From Magnetococcales bacterium HCHbin5 (GTDB lineage: Bacteria > Pseudomonadota > Magnetococcia > Magnetococcales > Magnetaquicoccaceae), in NCBI GenBank assembly GCA_002753505.1, contig PEAG01000013.1, forward strand, positions 1 through 57,456: 57,456 nt of DNA. Direction: 5' to 3'. The number at the start of each line of letters is the position of its first letter. Within the stretch, counting starts at the first letter, position 1. Position numbers and translations under genes: made by a program. Below, one piece after another: positions 1 to 9,220 of the stretch. Below the pieces are notes generated by a model that saw nothing but the letters and a program-made list of their open reading frames with translations, did not search any database and was not told the origin of the DNA.

Positions 1-120
1 TGTGCGCATGCTGACGAAAGAAGATGGTCGGAGAGCCGTGTACGGGAAAACCGTACGCACGGTTCGATGAGGGGGTACTGGAAACGGGGCGAAAGCCACC
101 GCGCCTGCACTCTACTCTAC
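1..120 (+). mobile_element. 3' end of a group II intron (domains V and VI), cut by the window edge
   Basis: Positions 33-65 fold as a group II intron domain V: the strand GAGCCGTGTACGG, a GAAA tetraloop, then the pairing strand ending CGCACGGTTC. The catalytic AGC triad is at its 5' base. Domain VI follows, and the intron appears to end at CTCTAC (position 120). The downstream exon begins CAAAGCCCCTGCA, the right half of a hairpin that is intact (TGCAGGGGCAAAGCCCCTGCA) in other repeat copies, for example near 32840. The intron therefore sits inside that hairpin. The reverse transcriptase/maturase gene would lie off the left edge. Assignment rests on the domain V pattern; the subclass is not determined. 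Confidence 0.85.
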
Positions 121-711
121 CAAAGCCCCTGCATGAACTGCGCGTTTTCCCAAAGCCAATTTTCGCAGAAAATTGGCGCAACGCGCACAAAACTGCCCCG
201 CAGGGGCGACCTTGGGAGGGCGGCAGCCCGACTCGCACGGTTATGTTACGGAAAATTTTTGGATAAAAAACCAGAACCTTCGGATATTCAGCTTCTCGTT
301 TGATACCAGGCCAGGAACGGTTTTTTTTTCAAGCCAAGTGACCTTTTGCCCGCTCTCGGTCGGGCTGCCGCCCTCCAGCAGTGCCCCTGCGGGGCGTTTT
401 GGGCGCGCTGCGCCCATTTGCTGCGCAAATGGGCTTCGGTGAAAGCGCGCCCGTTACATGCAGGGGCTTTGCCCCTGCACCCCACTGGGGACCGTGACGG
501 TCCCCAGACCCCTGCAATTGTTTTAAAAGATTAAAAAAAGCAAAATCGCCGCCCCTGCACCCTACTGGGGACCGTGACGGTCCCCAGACCCCTGCAATTG
601 TTTTAAAAGATTAAAAAAAGCAAAATCGCCGCCCCTGCACCCCACTGGGGACCGTGACGGTCCCCAGACCCCTGCAATTGTTTTAAAAGATTAAAAAAGA
701 GCAAGCGCGCC
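121..711. repeat. Composite inverted-repeat element 1 (beta arm left, alpha arm right)
   Basis: Non-coding, hairpin-rich element interrupted on its left by the group II intron. The left arm carries the hairpin around CCAATTTTCGCAGAAAATTGG (beta type). The right arm, in opposite orientation, carries GCCCATTTGCTGCGCAAATGGGC (alpha type), then TGCAGGGGCTTTGCCCCTGCA and the palindrome GGGGACCGTGACGGTCCCC. The core between arms (about 245-330) is AT-rich. ORFs here are frame accidents shared by all copies. Positions 712-899 up to the next gene hold nothing I can identify beyond a degraded repeat of the CCGGGGCTTTGCCCC type. Confidence 0.85.
471..710. repeat. Three tandem 80-bp copies of the outer hairpin of element 1
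   Basis: The segment beginning GCCCCTGCACCC starts at 471, 551 and 631, an exact 80-bp period. Each unit has the palindrome GGGGACCGTGACGGTCCCC, the trailer CCCTGCAATTG, and an A-rich spacer. Only single-base differences separate the copies, so the duplication is recent. Confidence 0.9.
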
Positions 712-899
712 CTTGCATGCCGGGGCTTTGCCCCTGTCCCGCACGAGGGCTTGTTTTGTCCATCCATTTATATCACAATGACGGGTGCTTGCTAAAACAG
801 GTGACCGGGGGGGCGTCAAAATAATCATCATAACCACACAGTACCACGCTCCCCGATCCGGTCAACCCCGTTCTGTGCGTCAGGTGACAGGATCTATAG

Positions 900-2675
900 A
901 TGCCATCCACGACCATCTCCCCCACCGATACCATCCATGCCCTGCTCCGGGCCAAACGCACCCTGCGCCTGCTCAGCGATTGCAATTCCACTATCGTCCG
1001 TTCTGACAATGAAACAGAACTGCTGGAAAAAATTTGCCCGCTCATCGTGGGTACCGGTGGCTACCGCCTGGTCTGGATCGGCTACGCGCAACAGGATGCC
1101 GAAAAACGGGTGATACCCATGGCCCAGGCCGGTTGCAGCCCCGACTATATCGCCCACTTGAACCTGAGCTGGTCCGATAACGAACAGGGCCAAGGCCCAA
1201 CAGGCCGCGCCATTCGCAGCGGAGAGCCCCAAATAGCCCGCAACATTTCCCAGGATCCCAGCTTTCTCCCCTGGCGAGCCAGAGCCATGACCCACGGTCT
1301 CTACTCCTCCGTCGCCCTGCCTTTGAAAGAGGGCGAACACACCTTCGCCGCCCTCAATATCTATGCCCACGAAACCGATGCGTTTGATCAGGAGGAACTC
1401 TTGTTGCTGGAAGAGCTGGCGACCAATCTGGCCTACGGCATCTCGGTCCTGCGCCTGCGTAAAGCACACCACCAGGCACTCAAAGCACGTCGAAAACAGG
1501 AACGGCTTTGCCATTCTGTGGTGGAACAGGCGATCGATGGCATGGCCATCGCCCGCCTGGATGGCACCATACTCACCGCCAATCCCGCCTCCTGCCGCAT
1601 GACCGGTTACTCGGAAGAGGAGTTGCGCCAACGCTCTCTCTGTGACCTTGTGCCCCCCGGCACCCAACCGATACTGCTCCCCCTGGTGGCGATCAACCAG
1701 AGCGGCAGCCGGGAATTGGATGTCGTACGCAAAGATGGCTCCCGTTTTCCCGCCGAAATACGACTCTACCCCATCACCCTGCCGGACGGGGAGGAAGAGG
1801 AACGGGCCGTGCTGGGCGTCATTGTGGATATTTCCAAACGCAAACGGGACGAACTGGAACGGCATCAGTTGCAGCAGCAGGCACTCCGAAATGCCCACCT
1901 GGCCACGGTCGGGGTCATGACAGCCGGCATCGTGCATGAGGTGAACAACCCAAACAACGCCATCATGTTCAACAGTACCCTGCTGGCCAATGCCTGGAAA
2001 GATATCGACATTATTTTACACGAATACTACCGGCACAACGGTGATTTTTCCATCGGCGGGCTGCCCTACACCGAGATGCGCCCCCTCTTTCCATCACTGA
2101 TTGACAGCATCAATGAACATTCGGCAAGAATAAAAAATATTATCAATAACATGCAATATATTTCCCGCAACGAACAGGTGGCGGTTGCGGAACCGCTGGA
2201 TCTGATCAAACTGCTCACCCATACGGCCAGCCTGTTAAAAAATCAGATCAACCAGCGCACCCATCATTTTGTCTGGACCTTGCCCGAGACGATCCCGTTG
2301 GTATGGGGCAATCGCCAACAGATGGAACAGGTATTTATCAATGTGATTTTGAACGCTCTGCATGCCTTGCCGGACATGAACAGGGGGATTCATGTTACCC
2401 TGGCCGCTAAACCCGAACTGGACGTGGTGCTGGTTACCATCCAGGATGAAGGCGTCGGCATTGCGGAGCCACATCTGCAGCGGTTGACAGAACCGTTTTT
2501 CTCAACCAAGTTGGCTGAAGGTGGCAGCGGTTTGGGGCTGTTTATTTCCAATCGCATTTTGGAAAATCATGGCGGTGAGATGCATTTTTCCTCACGCCTG
2601 GATCGGGGGACCACCGTCCATATTCGCTTGCCGATCATGGACGGCGATGGTTTGGCCGTTGCCCAACCAGAATAG
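900..2675 (+). CDS. Sensor histidine kinase (GAF-PAS-HisKA-HATPase), cytoplasmic
   Basis: This 591-residue kinase has no obvious membrane segment, so it probably senses a cytoplasmic signal. It shows a GAF-like domain (about residues 30-195), a PAS domain (about 205-315), a dimerisation/phosphoacceptor helix with the variant motif HEVNNPNN (phospho-accepting His346), and a C-terminal HATPase with an N box (NVILNALHALPD), a G1 box (DEGVGI) and a G2 box (GSGLGLF). The HExxNP type of H-box is common in kinases paired with NtrC-type regulators. The gene ends 21 bases before such a regulator, so the two should form a cognate pair. It is paralogous to the kinase at 29075-31252: both share the GDF-x-x-GG segment after the H-box. 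Confidence 0.9.
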   Translation: MPSTTISPTDTIHALLRAKRTLRLLSDCNSTIVRSDNETELLEKICPLIVGTGGYRLVWIGYAQQDAEKRVIPMAQAGCSPDYIAHLNLSWSDNEQGQGPTGRAIRSGEPQIARNISQDPSFLPWRARAMTHGLYSSVALPLKEGEHTFAALNIYAHETDAFDQEELLLLEELATNLAYGISVLRLRKAHHQALKARRKQERLCHSVVEQAIDGMAIARLDGTILTANPASCRMTGYSEEELRQRSLCDLVPPGTQPILLPLVAINQSGSRELDVVRKDGSRFPAEIRLYPITLPDGEEEERAVLGVIVDISKRKRDELERHQLQQQALRNAHLATVGVMTAGIVHEVNNPNNAIMFNSTLLANAWKDIDIILHEYYRHNGDFSIGGLPYTEMRPLFPSLIDSINEHSARIKNIINNMQYISRNEQVAVAEPLDLIKLLTHTASLLKNQINQRTHHFVWTLPETIPLVWGNRQQMEQVFINVILNALHALPDMNRGIHVTLAAKPELDVVLVTIQDEGVGIAEPHLQRLTEPFFSTKLAEGGSGLGLFISNRILENHGGEMHFSSRLDRGTTVHIRLPIMDGDGLAVAQPE

Positions 2676-2696
2676 TTGCTTACAGGGGGGAGTTTT

Positions 2697-4124
2697 ATGC
2701 AATCAGCGATGCCGCATGTCCTGTTGGTGGACGATGAACAGGGGGTTTTGTTGGGTGCCAGTTTGTTGTTGCGGCGGGCGGGTATTGACCCGGTGACCAC
2801 CTTGCAGGACAGCCGTGAGGTGATGCCCTTTTTGGCAACCCACTCGGTGGCCATGGTGGTGTTGGATCTTTTTATGCCCTATCTCTCCGGCTTTGATCTG
2901 CTGGGGGAGATCAAGCGGCACCATCCTGACATCACGGTCGTTATCCTGACCGCTGTCCAGGATGTCAAAACGGCGGTGGCCTGCATGAAAGAGGGGGCTT
3001 CGGATTATCTGGTCAAGCCGGTGGAAAAGGATCGTTTGCTGACAACGGTACAACAAACCCTGGAGCTGCAATCGCTGCGTCGCCAGGTGGACAAGCTGAA
3101 AGGGTACCTGCTGAATGATACCCTGCAGCGGCACGATGCCTTCGCGAACATTGTGACCAACAGTCCGAAAATGCGCTCTATTTTTCAATATATGGAGGCC
3201 ATTTCCACCACCCGTGAACCGGTTCTCATCACGGGGGAAACCGGGGCGGGCAAGGAGTCCATTGCCGAGGCCATGCATCTCCTGAGCGGTCGGAGCGGGG
3301 CCTTTGTGCCGGTCAATGTGGCGGGGTTGGATGATATGGTATTTTCCGACACCCTGTTTGGTCACCGCAAGGGGGCCTTTACCGGGGCTGATCAAAACCG
3401 GGAGGGGCAGATCGCCAAAGCCCAGGGGGGCACCCTGTTTTTGGATGAAATTGGCGATTTGAGTGAAGGCAGTCAGGTCAAGTTGTTGCGCCTGTTGCAG
3501 GAAAAAAAATATTTTCCCCTCGGTGCCGACATCAGCAAGCATGCGGATATCTACGTGGTGGCCGCCACCAACAGACCCATCAAGGAGCGAATTGCCACCG
3601 GCCATTTCCGGCAGGATCTGTTTTACCGGTTGGCGGGTCACCAGGTCCACCTGCCGCCGTTGCGGGAGCGCAAGGAGGATATTCCGTTGTTGGTTTCCCA
3701 TTTCTTGCTGGAGGCTTCCAAATCGGTGGGAAAAGAGTCCCCCACCCCTTCACCGGAGCTGTTCACCCTGTTGGCCAGTTACCGGTTTCCCGGCAATATT
3801 CGGGAGTTGCGGGCGATGGTGTTTGATGCGGTTGCCCAGCACCGCCGGGGGGTTTTGTCCTTGCACAGCTTCAAGGAGAGCATTCATGCCAAGCAGGGGG
3901 GGGATCAGGATGGTGCTTCCGTGCGGGAGGCGGTCAATGCAGAGCGTGTCGTTCTCTCCTGGCCCCATTCTGCGCGTCCGCCCACCATCAAGGAGGCAGA
4001 GGAGTTTTTGATACAGAACGCGCTGAAGATGGGCCAGGGCAATCAGGGGTTGGCAGCCTCCATCCTGGGCATTACCCGGCAGGCTCTTAACCAGCGGTTG
4101 GTCCGGCGCAAAAAAGCGGATTAG
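2697..4124 (+). CDS. Sigma-54-dependent NtrC-family response regulator
   Basis: A 475-residue activator with a receiver domain (phospho-accepting Asp57 in VVLDLF), an AAA+ sigma-54 interaction domain and a C-terminal Fis-type helix-turn-helix (GITRQALNQRL). The ATPase has Walker A GETGAGKE (180-187), an intact GAFTGA loop (226-231) that contacts sigma-54, and Walker B GTLFLDEIGD. I start it at ATG 2697 rather than an upstream TTG because a strong GGGGGGAG ribosome binding site (2685-2692) precedes it. It is the partner of the kinase ending at 2675, and a paralogue of the regulator at 31265-32725. Its target promoters cannot be told from the window. Confidence 0.93.
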   Translation: MQSAMPHVLLVDDEQGVLLGASLLLRRAGIDPVTTLQDSREVMPFLATHSVAMVVLDLFMPYLSGFDLLGEIKRHHPDITVVILTAVQDVKTAVACMKEGASDYLVKPVEKDRLLTTVQQTLELQSLRRQVDKLKGYLLNDTLQRHDAFANIVTNSPKMRSIFQYMEAISTTREPVLITGETGAGKESIAEAMHLLSGRSGAFVPVNVAGLDDMVFSDTLFGHRKGAFTGADQNREGQIAKAQGGTLFLDEIGDLSEGSQVKLLRLLQEKKYFPLGADISKHADIYVVAATNRPIKERIATGHFRQDLFYRLAGHQVHLPPLRERKEDIPLLVSHFLLEASKSVGKESPTPSPELFTLLASYRFPGNIRELRAMVFDAVAQHRRGVLSLHSFKESIHAKQGGDQDGASVREAVNAERVVLSWPHSARPPTIKEAEEFLIQNALKMGQGNQGLAASILGITRQALNQRLVRRKKAD

Positions 4125-4360
4125 CCACGCAACCCAAAACCGGGAGGGTTGGGCACCCCCTCCCCGGGGCCGGTTTGCGGGTTTGTCAGGAGGAGTGCAG
4201 AACTGGCACAGTATATGCTGTAATATAAGGCAACGGGGAACGGTTGAACCCTTCTCCCGGGCGGAATGCAAAAAACCAGTCGTGATGCCGGAGCGGGCCT
4301 TGTCCCTGTTGCTCCGGCCGCAGGAAGGAGGGGGTGGGTCGTCAGATCTTCCCTTCCCGT

Positions 4361-4830
4361 CGAGCCGATCGGGGGCACCCCCCCCTCTAGCCCCTGGTCG
4401 GCTTGGCACTCTTCCACAGCAGTTGTGCGGACAGGAAAGGGATTTCCAACGTCCGTTTTGGCAAAGGGGAGGCGGGTCTTACGGATCTGTATCCTCCTGT
4501 CGAGCCGATCGGGGGCACCCCCCCCTCTAGCCCCTGGTCGGCTTGGCTTTTATTCGGAGTGGTTGTGCGGACAGGGAAGGGATTCCCGGCGTCCGTTTTA
4601 GGAAAGGAGAGGCGGATCTTACAGGTCTGTATCTTCCCGCCGAGCCGATCGGGGGCACCCCCCCCCTCTAGCCCCTGGTCGGCTTGGCTTTTACTGGAGC
4701 AGTTGTGCGGACAGGAAAGGGATTTCCAACGTCCGTTTTAGGAAAGGAGAGGCGGATCTTACAGGTCTGTATCTTCCCGCCGAGCCGATCGGGGGTCCCC
4801 CCCCCTCTAGCCCCTGGTCGGCTTGGCACT
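4361..4830. repeat. 140-bp tandem repeat array, three full units plus a partial fourth
   Basis: The block CGAGCCGATCGGGGG begins at 4361, 4501, 4641 and 4781, an exact 140-bp period. Each unit holds an inverted repeat, AGCCGATCGGGGGC against GCCCCTGGTCGGCT, and a conserved spacer with GTGCGGACAGG and CGTCCGTTTT. Because 140 is not a multiple of three, the similar peptides in different frames are not a gene. The rest of the gap (4125-4360 and 4831-5238) has no recognisable gene; 4980-5090 is AT-rich and could hold a promoter for the next gene. Confidence 0.9.
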
Positions 4831-5238
4831 TCACCTGTCTCGTTGTTTTTTCGTTGTTTTCCCGATATCCGTTGCTTTTGCAATCCGCCCACCAGGGGCG
4901 TTTTTTTGTTTCTGGCTCCCGCAACAGGAGCGGTGGCCGCCTTTTCCGAACACTCCACTCCACACAAAAAACCCCTGCAACGTTTGATGCTGTTTTTTAC
5001 AATTGTTGCATATGTAAATTTTTATGGATCTGAATAAGTTATATATGCTTACAAGATCTTTATGTCATCAATTGTTGCACCCCTTGCCGGATAATGGCGG
5101 GGGGGGGCTGGAAGCGTCATGATTCCCAGCCTCCTGCACTCCTCCCGTCCGGGTTATACAAAACATTTTTGGATTGCGAACCTTGCTGCGCTGGTTCAGA
5201 CTGGGCGGAGCGTGGGGGATGTCGTGGGCAGATGACCC

Positions 5239-8200
5239 ATGATCGAAAAAATTGCCGAGGAGAGGAAGACGGTGACATCAACCCTTTTGACTGCAACGCA
5301 GGCTGGAGCCATTGAGGTCGCTCTCCCGCCATACCAGGAGCCTGACGCTCCCTCTTTTTTGCTGCCGGCCCAGACCATTGCGCCCGGCACAACGTTGAAC
5401 AACCACCCGACCACGCTGGACGGGGCCTGGTGGGCGGACCGGCCGGATGCAACCTTGGCCCGCTATATCGAGCAGCTGACCCATCTTGCCCGGGAGGACG
5501 GCCACAAAACAGGCCCCAATGTGGTGCTGAGCTATCAATTCCTGACGGCGGCGGATGTGCGCAACGATGCCGACTCCCTGCCTGAACGACGGGGATTTGT
5601 TCCGTTCACGGCGGCCCAGCGAACGGCTGCCCTGCGGGCGATGCAGTTGTGGCAGGATATTTGTGGTGTCACCTTTGTGCAGGCCGCGCCTGGTCAGGAG
5701 GCGACGATCCGCTTTGGGGCCTCCAGCACCACCGTGGGCAACAGCACATACAGCAGCCCCTGGACAGATCAAAACGGGCAGTTTCTCAAAACGTACATCT
5801 GGTTGAGCAGCCGCTGGCAGACCAACAGCGAGCTGGCTGACGGCGAGTATGGTTTGACCACCCTGATCCATGAAATTGGCCACGCCCTGGGGTTGGATCA
5901 TCCAGGCAACTATAACGGCAAGGAGAGCTGGCAGGGGCGTCTTTTTGGCAATGATGATCAGATGCACTCGATCATGTCCTATTTTCCGACCCCTCCTTAT
6001 GACACGATCGACCTCTCTCCCGCTTCCCCCATGCTGATGGATATTGCGGCGGTGCAACAGCTCTACGGAGCCAACAACAACACCCGCGTCGGCAATGACA
6101 GCTATAGCTGGCAGGCTCCCTTTATCCAGACCATTTGGGATGCGGGGGGAATCGACACCATTGACGCCGCCAACCAGACCACCGCCTGCACCATTGACCT
6201 GCACCCCGGCGCGTTCAGTTCGGTGGGCAGCAAGCTGGGGGGGACGCCAGCGGTCAACAATCTGGCCATTGCACTGGGTACTTACATGGAGAACGCCAAC
6301 GGTGGTCGCAAGGATGACACCTTGATCGGCAATGAGTTGGCCAATGTTCTGGTGGGCAACGGGGGCAACGATACGCTGTTTGGGGGCGCGGGGGATCAGC
6401 TGTTCGGGGGGGAGGGCAACGACACCTTTGTGTTGGCTGATCTTGATTTCCAACGCATAGAGGGGGGAGCCGGGACAGATACCCTGCTCTGCCTGGGTGC
6501 CAACCTGGAGTTGAATCTGGCCAGCTATGTCAACAGGGTGCGATCGGTCGAGCTGATCGACATCAGTGGCAGCGGCAACAACCGTTTGACGCTGACCGTT
6601 GCGGATGTGTTGTCTTTATCAAATGATAACAATACGTTGACAATTAATTTGGATCCGGCTGATACGGTCAGTTGGGACAGTGGTTGGTTGCGGGGGGCGG
6701 ATATAACCCTTTTCAACCGCCACTATCAGCATTACAGCCAGGGCCAGGCCAGTCTGAATATTGCCGATGATACCCTGTTCAGTCTGCCCTATAGCCAGAG
6801 CCAGATGGCTTTGCTCACCACGTCGCAATTGGGGGCGTTGACAGCGACCCAGTTGGCCGCCTTGAGTGTCACGCAGGTGCAGGGGTTGACGGCGGTGCAG
6901 GTGGGCCAGTTGTCTGCGGCCCAAAAGGATGCGCTGGTTGCTGCCCAGGTTGTATTAAAATCGGCGGCGGAGATTGGCAAGTTGACGACGGCCCAACTGG
7001 GTTACCTGACCGCCCTGGACCAGTTGAGTGCGACCCAGATGAGGGGGTTGACGGCGGCACAGTTGGCGGCGTTGACGACCACCCAGATCAACACTTTAAC
7101 GATGAGTCAGATCCAGGGGTTGACCGCAAAGCAGTTGGCGGCTCTGACCGGCGAGCAGATTGCCCGGTTGAGTGCGGAGGAGGTGGCCGGGTTGAGCAGT
7201 GGGCAGCTCCGGGGGTTGGGCGTGACGCAGGTGGCTGCGTTGCAGTCCAGTCAGCTTGCCTTGTTGACGTCGACGCAGATCAGGGGGCTGACGCCGGTCC
7301 GGTTGGCTGTTTTGACCACGACCCAGATGGATGGTTTAACGGCCGCCCAGGTGGGGGTGTTGACGGTGGCCCAGGTACGGGCTCTCAGCAGCACCGGGGT
7401 GGATGCGTTGACCACGACTCAGGTTGGGGGGTTGACGACCACTCAGCTGCAGGCTTTGACGTTGGTGCAGGTGGGTGCGTTGACGGTGGCGCAGATCGCC
7501 GGGTTGACCGCTGCGCAGATGGGGGGGGTGAGCAGTCGGCAGCTGGCGGCTTTCAGTACGACCCAATTGGCGGGGTTGGATGCCGCCGATATGGCCGGGT
7601 TGAGTACGGTCCAGGTGCGGGGATTGAGCAGTGTACAGATTGGCGCGTTGACCACCAGCCAATCTGTGGGGCTGGAGTCGACCGATTTGCGGTTGTTGAG
7701 TACGGTGCAGCTGCGGGGGTTGACGGTTGCCCAGATAGGGGCCTTGCAGGAGTCCCAGTTGGCGGGGTTGACCAATCGGCAGTTGGCCTCCTGGAGTCTC
7801 GGTCAGATTGGCGGTTTGGAGGCTACGGCTTTGGGGTGGTTGAGCACGACCCAGCTCAGGGGGTTGAGTTCGGTGCAGGTGGCGGCTTTGAGTACCACGC
7901 AGGTGGGGGGGTTGAGCAGCGGTCAGATTGCCGCCTGGGTGATGCCCCAGTTGCGGGGGTTGACGGTGACCCAGGTGGCGGCTTTGACCACGCTGCAGGT
8001 GGGGGGGTTGAGTTCGGGGCAGATTCGGTTGTTGTCTGTGACCCAGGTGGGGGGGTTGGGGGTTTCCCAGTTGGCTGTTCTGGGTTCGGAGCAGCTCAGG
8101 GGGTTGATGCCGTGGCAGCTTGGGGGGTTGGGGGTGACCCAGGTGGGGGGGTTGAGTACGACCCAGTTGGCCTTTTTGACCAGGGTGCAGATGGGGGGAT

Positions 8201-8559
8201 TGACCGCCGTGCAGATGGGTTCTTTGACCACGACCCAGTTGGGGGCGTTAGCGGTGGATGTGGTGGCTCGGTTGTCGGGGGTGCAGTTGGGTGGGTTGGA
8301 TGCGACCCGGTTGGCTGCGTTGACCAGCACGCAGATTGGGGGGTTATCGGCCCGGCAGATCCGGGGGTTGAGTACGGTGCAGGTGGTGGGGTTGTCGGCT
8401 CATATCGGTCAGTTGAGTGCTACGCAGGTTGTCGGGTTTGAGGCGGCTGATTTTGAGGTGTTGCGGGGGGATATTGGGGCCTTCACGGTGGCGCAGGTGA
8501 AGCTTTTTTCCAAGCTGCAGAAGAGTGCCTATGTGGCGGCGGGGGGGATGTTGAGTTGA
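5239..8559 (+). CDS. Serralysin-like M10 metalloprotease with RTX segment and about 70 octapeptide repeats
   Basis: A 1106-residue probable secreted protease or adhesin. The N-terminal third is an M10-type zinc protease: HEIGHALGLDH supplies ligands His211, His215 and His221 with catalytic Glu212, and the Met-turn is SIMSYF. Next comes a short RTX calcium-binding segment (GNGGNDTLFGGAG, GGEGNDTFVL, about residues 360-400). The last half is about 70 octapeptides of consensus L-[ST]-x-x-Q-[VIL]-x-x. RTX proteins normally leave by type I secretion without a cleaved signal, and none is seen; no transporter genes are adjacent. An alternative start is GTG 5272, preceded by the better binding site GAGGAGAGGAAG. 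Base use is strongly G/T-skewed in the repeat half. Confidence 0.88.
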   Translation: MIEKIAEERKTVTSTLLTATQAGAIEVALPPYQEPDAPSFLLPAQTIAPGTTLNNHPTTLDGAWWADRPDATLARYIEQLTHLAREDGHKTGPNVVLSYQFLTAADVRNDADSLPERRGFVPFTAAQRTAALRAMQLWQDICGVTFVQAAPGQEATIRFGASSTTVGNSTYSSPWTDQNGQFLKTYIWLSSRWQTNSELADGEYGLTTLIHEIGHALGLDHPGNYNGKESWQGRLFGNDDQMHSIMSYFPTPPYDTIDLSPASPMLMDIAAVQQLYGANNNTRVGNDSYSWQAPFIQTIWDAGGIDTIDAANQTTACTIDLHPGAFSSVGSKLGGTPAVNNLAIALGTYMENANGGRKDDTLIGNELANVLVGNGGNDTLFGGAGDQLFGGEGNDTFVLADLDFQRIEGGAGTDTLLCLGANLELNLASYVNRVRSVELIDISGSGNNRLTLTVADVLSLSNDNNTLTINLDPADTVSWDSGWLRGADITLFNRHYQHYSQGQASLNIADDTLFSLPYSQSQMALLTTSQLGALTATQLAALSVTQVQGLTAVQVGQLSAAQKDALVAAQVVLKSAAEIGKLTTAQLGYLTALDQLSATQMRGLTAAQLAALTTTQINTLTMSQIQGLTAKQLAALTGEQIARLSAEEVAGLSSGQLRGLGVTQVAALQSSQLALLTSTQIRGLTPVRLAVLTTTQMDGLTAAQVGVLTVAQVRALSSTGVDALTTTQVGGLTTTQLQALTLVQVGALTVAQIAGLTAAQMGGVSSRQLAAFSTTQLAGLDAADMAGLSTVQVRGLSSVQIGALTTSQSVGLESTDLRLLSTVQLRGLTVAQIGALQESQLAGLTNRQLASWSLGQIGGLEATALGWLSTTQLRGLSSVQVAALSTTQVGGLSSGQIAAWVMPQLRGLTVTQVAALTTLQVGGLSSGQIRLLSVTQVGGLGVSQLAVLGSEQLRGLMPWQLGGLGVTQVGGLSTTQLAFLTRVQMGGLTAVQMGSLTTTQLGALAVDVVARLSGVQLGGLDATRLAALTSTQIGGLSARQIRGLSTVQVVGLSAHIGQLSATQVVGFEAADFEVLRGDIGAFTVAQVKLFSKLQKSAYVAAGGMLS
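6814..8508 (+). repeat. In-frame 24-bp (octapeptide) repeat block
   Basis: About 70 consecutive octads such as LTTTQVGG, LSTVQLRG and LTAAQVGV. Two or three units are out of register (LTALDQ, LSAHIGQ). The Leu, Ser/Thr, Gln and Val/Ile/Leu positions are strongly kept, and the others vary between Ala, Gly, Arg and others. Copies differ enough in nucleotide sequence to indicate selection on the protein rather than recent expansion. Confidence 0.93.
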
Positions 8560-8579
8560 GTTGAGTTCTGTTAATCTTT

Positions 8580-9196
8580 TCAAACGATTGCAGGGGTCCG
8601 GGGACCGTCACGGTCCCCGGTGGGGTGCAGGGGCAAAGCCCCTGCATGTAACGGGCGCGCTTTCCCAGAAGCCCATTTGCGCAGCAAATGGGCGCAGCGC
8701 GCCCAAAACGCCCCGCAGGGGCACTGCTGGAGGGCGGCAGCCCGACCGAGAGCGGGCAAAAGGTCACTTGGCTTGGGAAAAAAACCATTCCTGGCCTTGT
8801 ATCAAACAAAAAGCGCAATACAATTAAAGCGTACTATCCGAAGGTTCTGGTTTTTTATCCAAATATTTTCCACGACATAACCGTGCGGGTCGGGCTGCCG
8901 CCCTCCCAAGGTCGCCCCTGCGGGGCGGTTTTGGGCGCGTTGCGCAAATTTTCTGCGAAAATTTGCTTTGGGAAAACGCGCCGTTCAGCAGGGGCTCTGC
9001 CCCTGCACCCCGCCGGGGACCGTGACGGTCCCCGGACCCCTGCAATTGTTTAAAAGAAGGACAGGATCGTCAGCATAACCCCGCCGGGGAGCGTGACGGT
9101 CCCCGGACCCCTGCAATTGTTTAAAAGAAGGACAGGATCGTCAGCATAACTCCGCCGGGGAGCGTGACGGTCCCCGGACCCCTGCAATTGTTTAAC
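8580..9196. repeat. Composite inverted-repeat element 2 (alpha left, beta right)
   Basis: Fills the gap between the protease and the cysteine-cluster gene. The left arm runs from CAGGGGTCCGGGGACCGTCA through the alpha hairpin CCCATTTGCGCAGCAAATGG and GGAGGGCGGCAGCCCGAC. The core holds CCTTGTATCAAAC and AAGCGTACTATCCGAA. The right arm is the beta type (GCAAATTTTCTGCGAAAATT) in reverse. The outer right hairpin is repeated three times with a 71-bp period (units anchored at 9011, 9082 and 9153). Confidence 0.88.
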
Positions 9197-9220
9197 AGGA
9201 CGACATACATGGTCGCCGTT

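Noticed and set aside
471-710. Regularly spaced repeats that might be a CRISPR array
   Set aside because: Units are long (80 bp), spacers are nearly identical between units, and no cas genes are present; the same applies to the 71-, 92- and 140-bp arrays.
4183-4741. ORFs in the 140-bp array encoding similar peptides
   Set aside because: The repeat period is not a multiple of three, so the shared peptide motif shifts frame from unit to unit; this is repeat translation, not a gene.
8620-8880. Short ORFs repeated in all composite elements (peptides with ANGRSAPKTPRRG)
   Set aside because: They occur in several frames and on both strands of every copy, lack ribosome binding sites, and reflect hairpin sequence rather than selection on protein.
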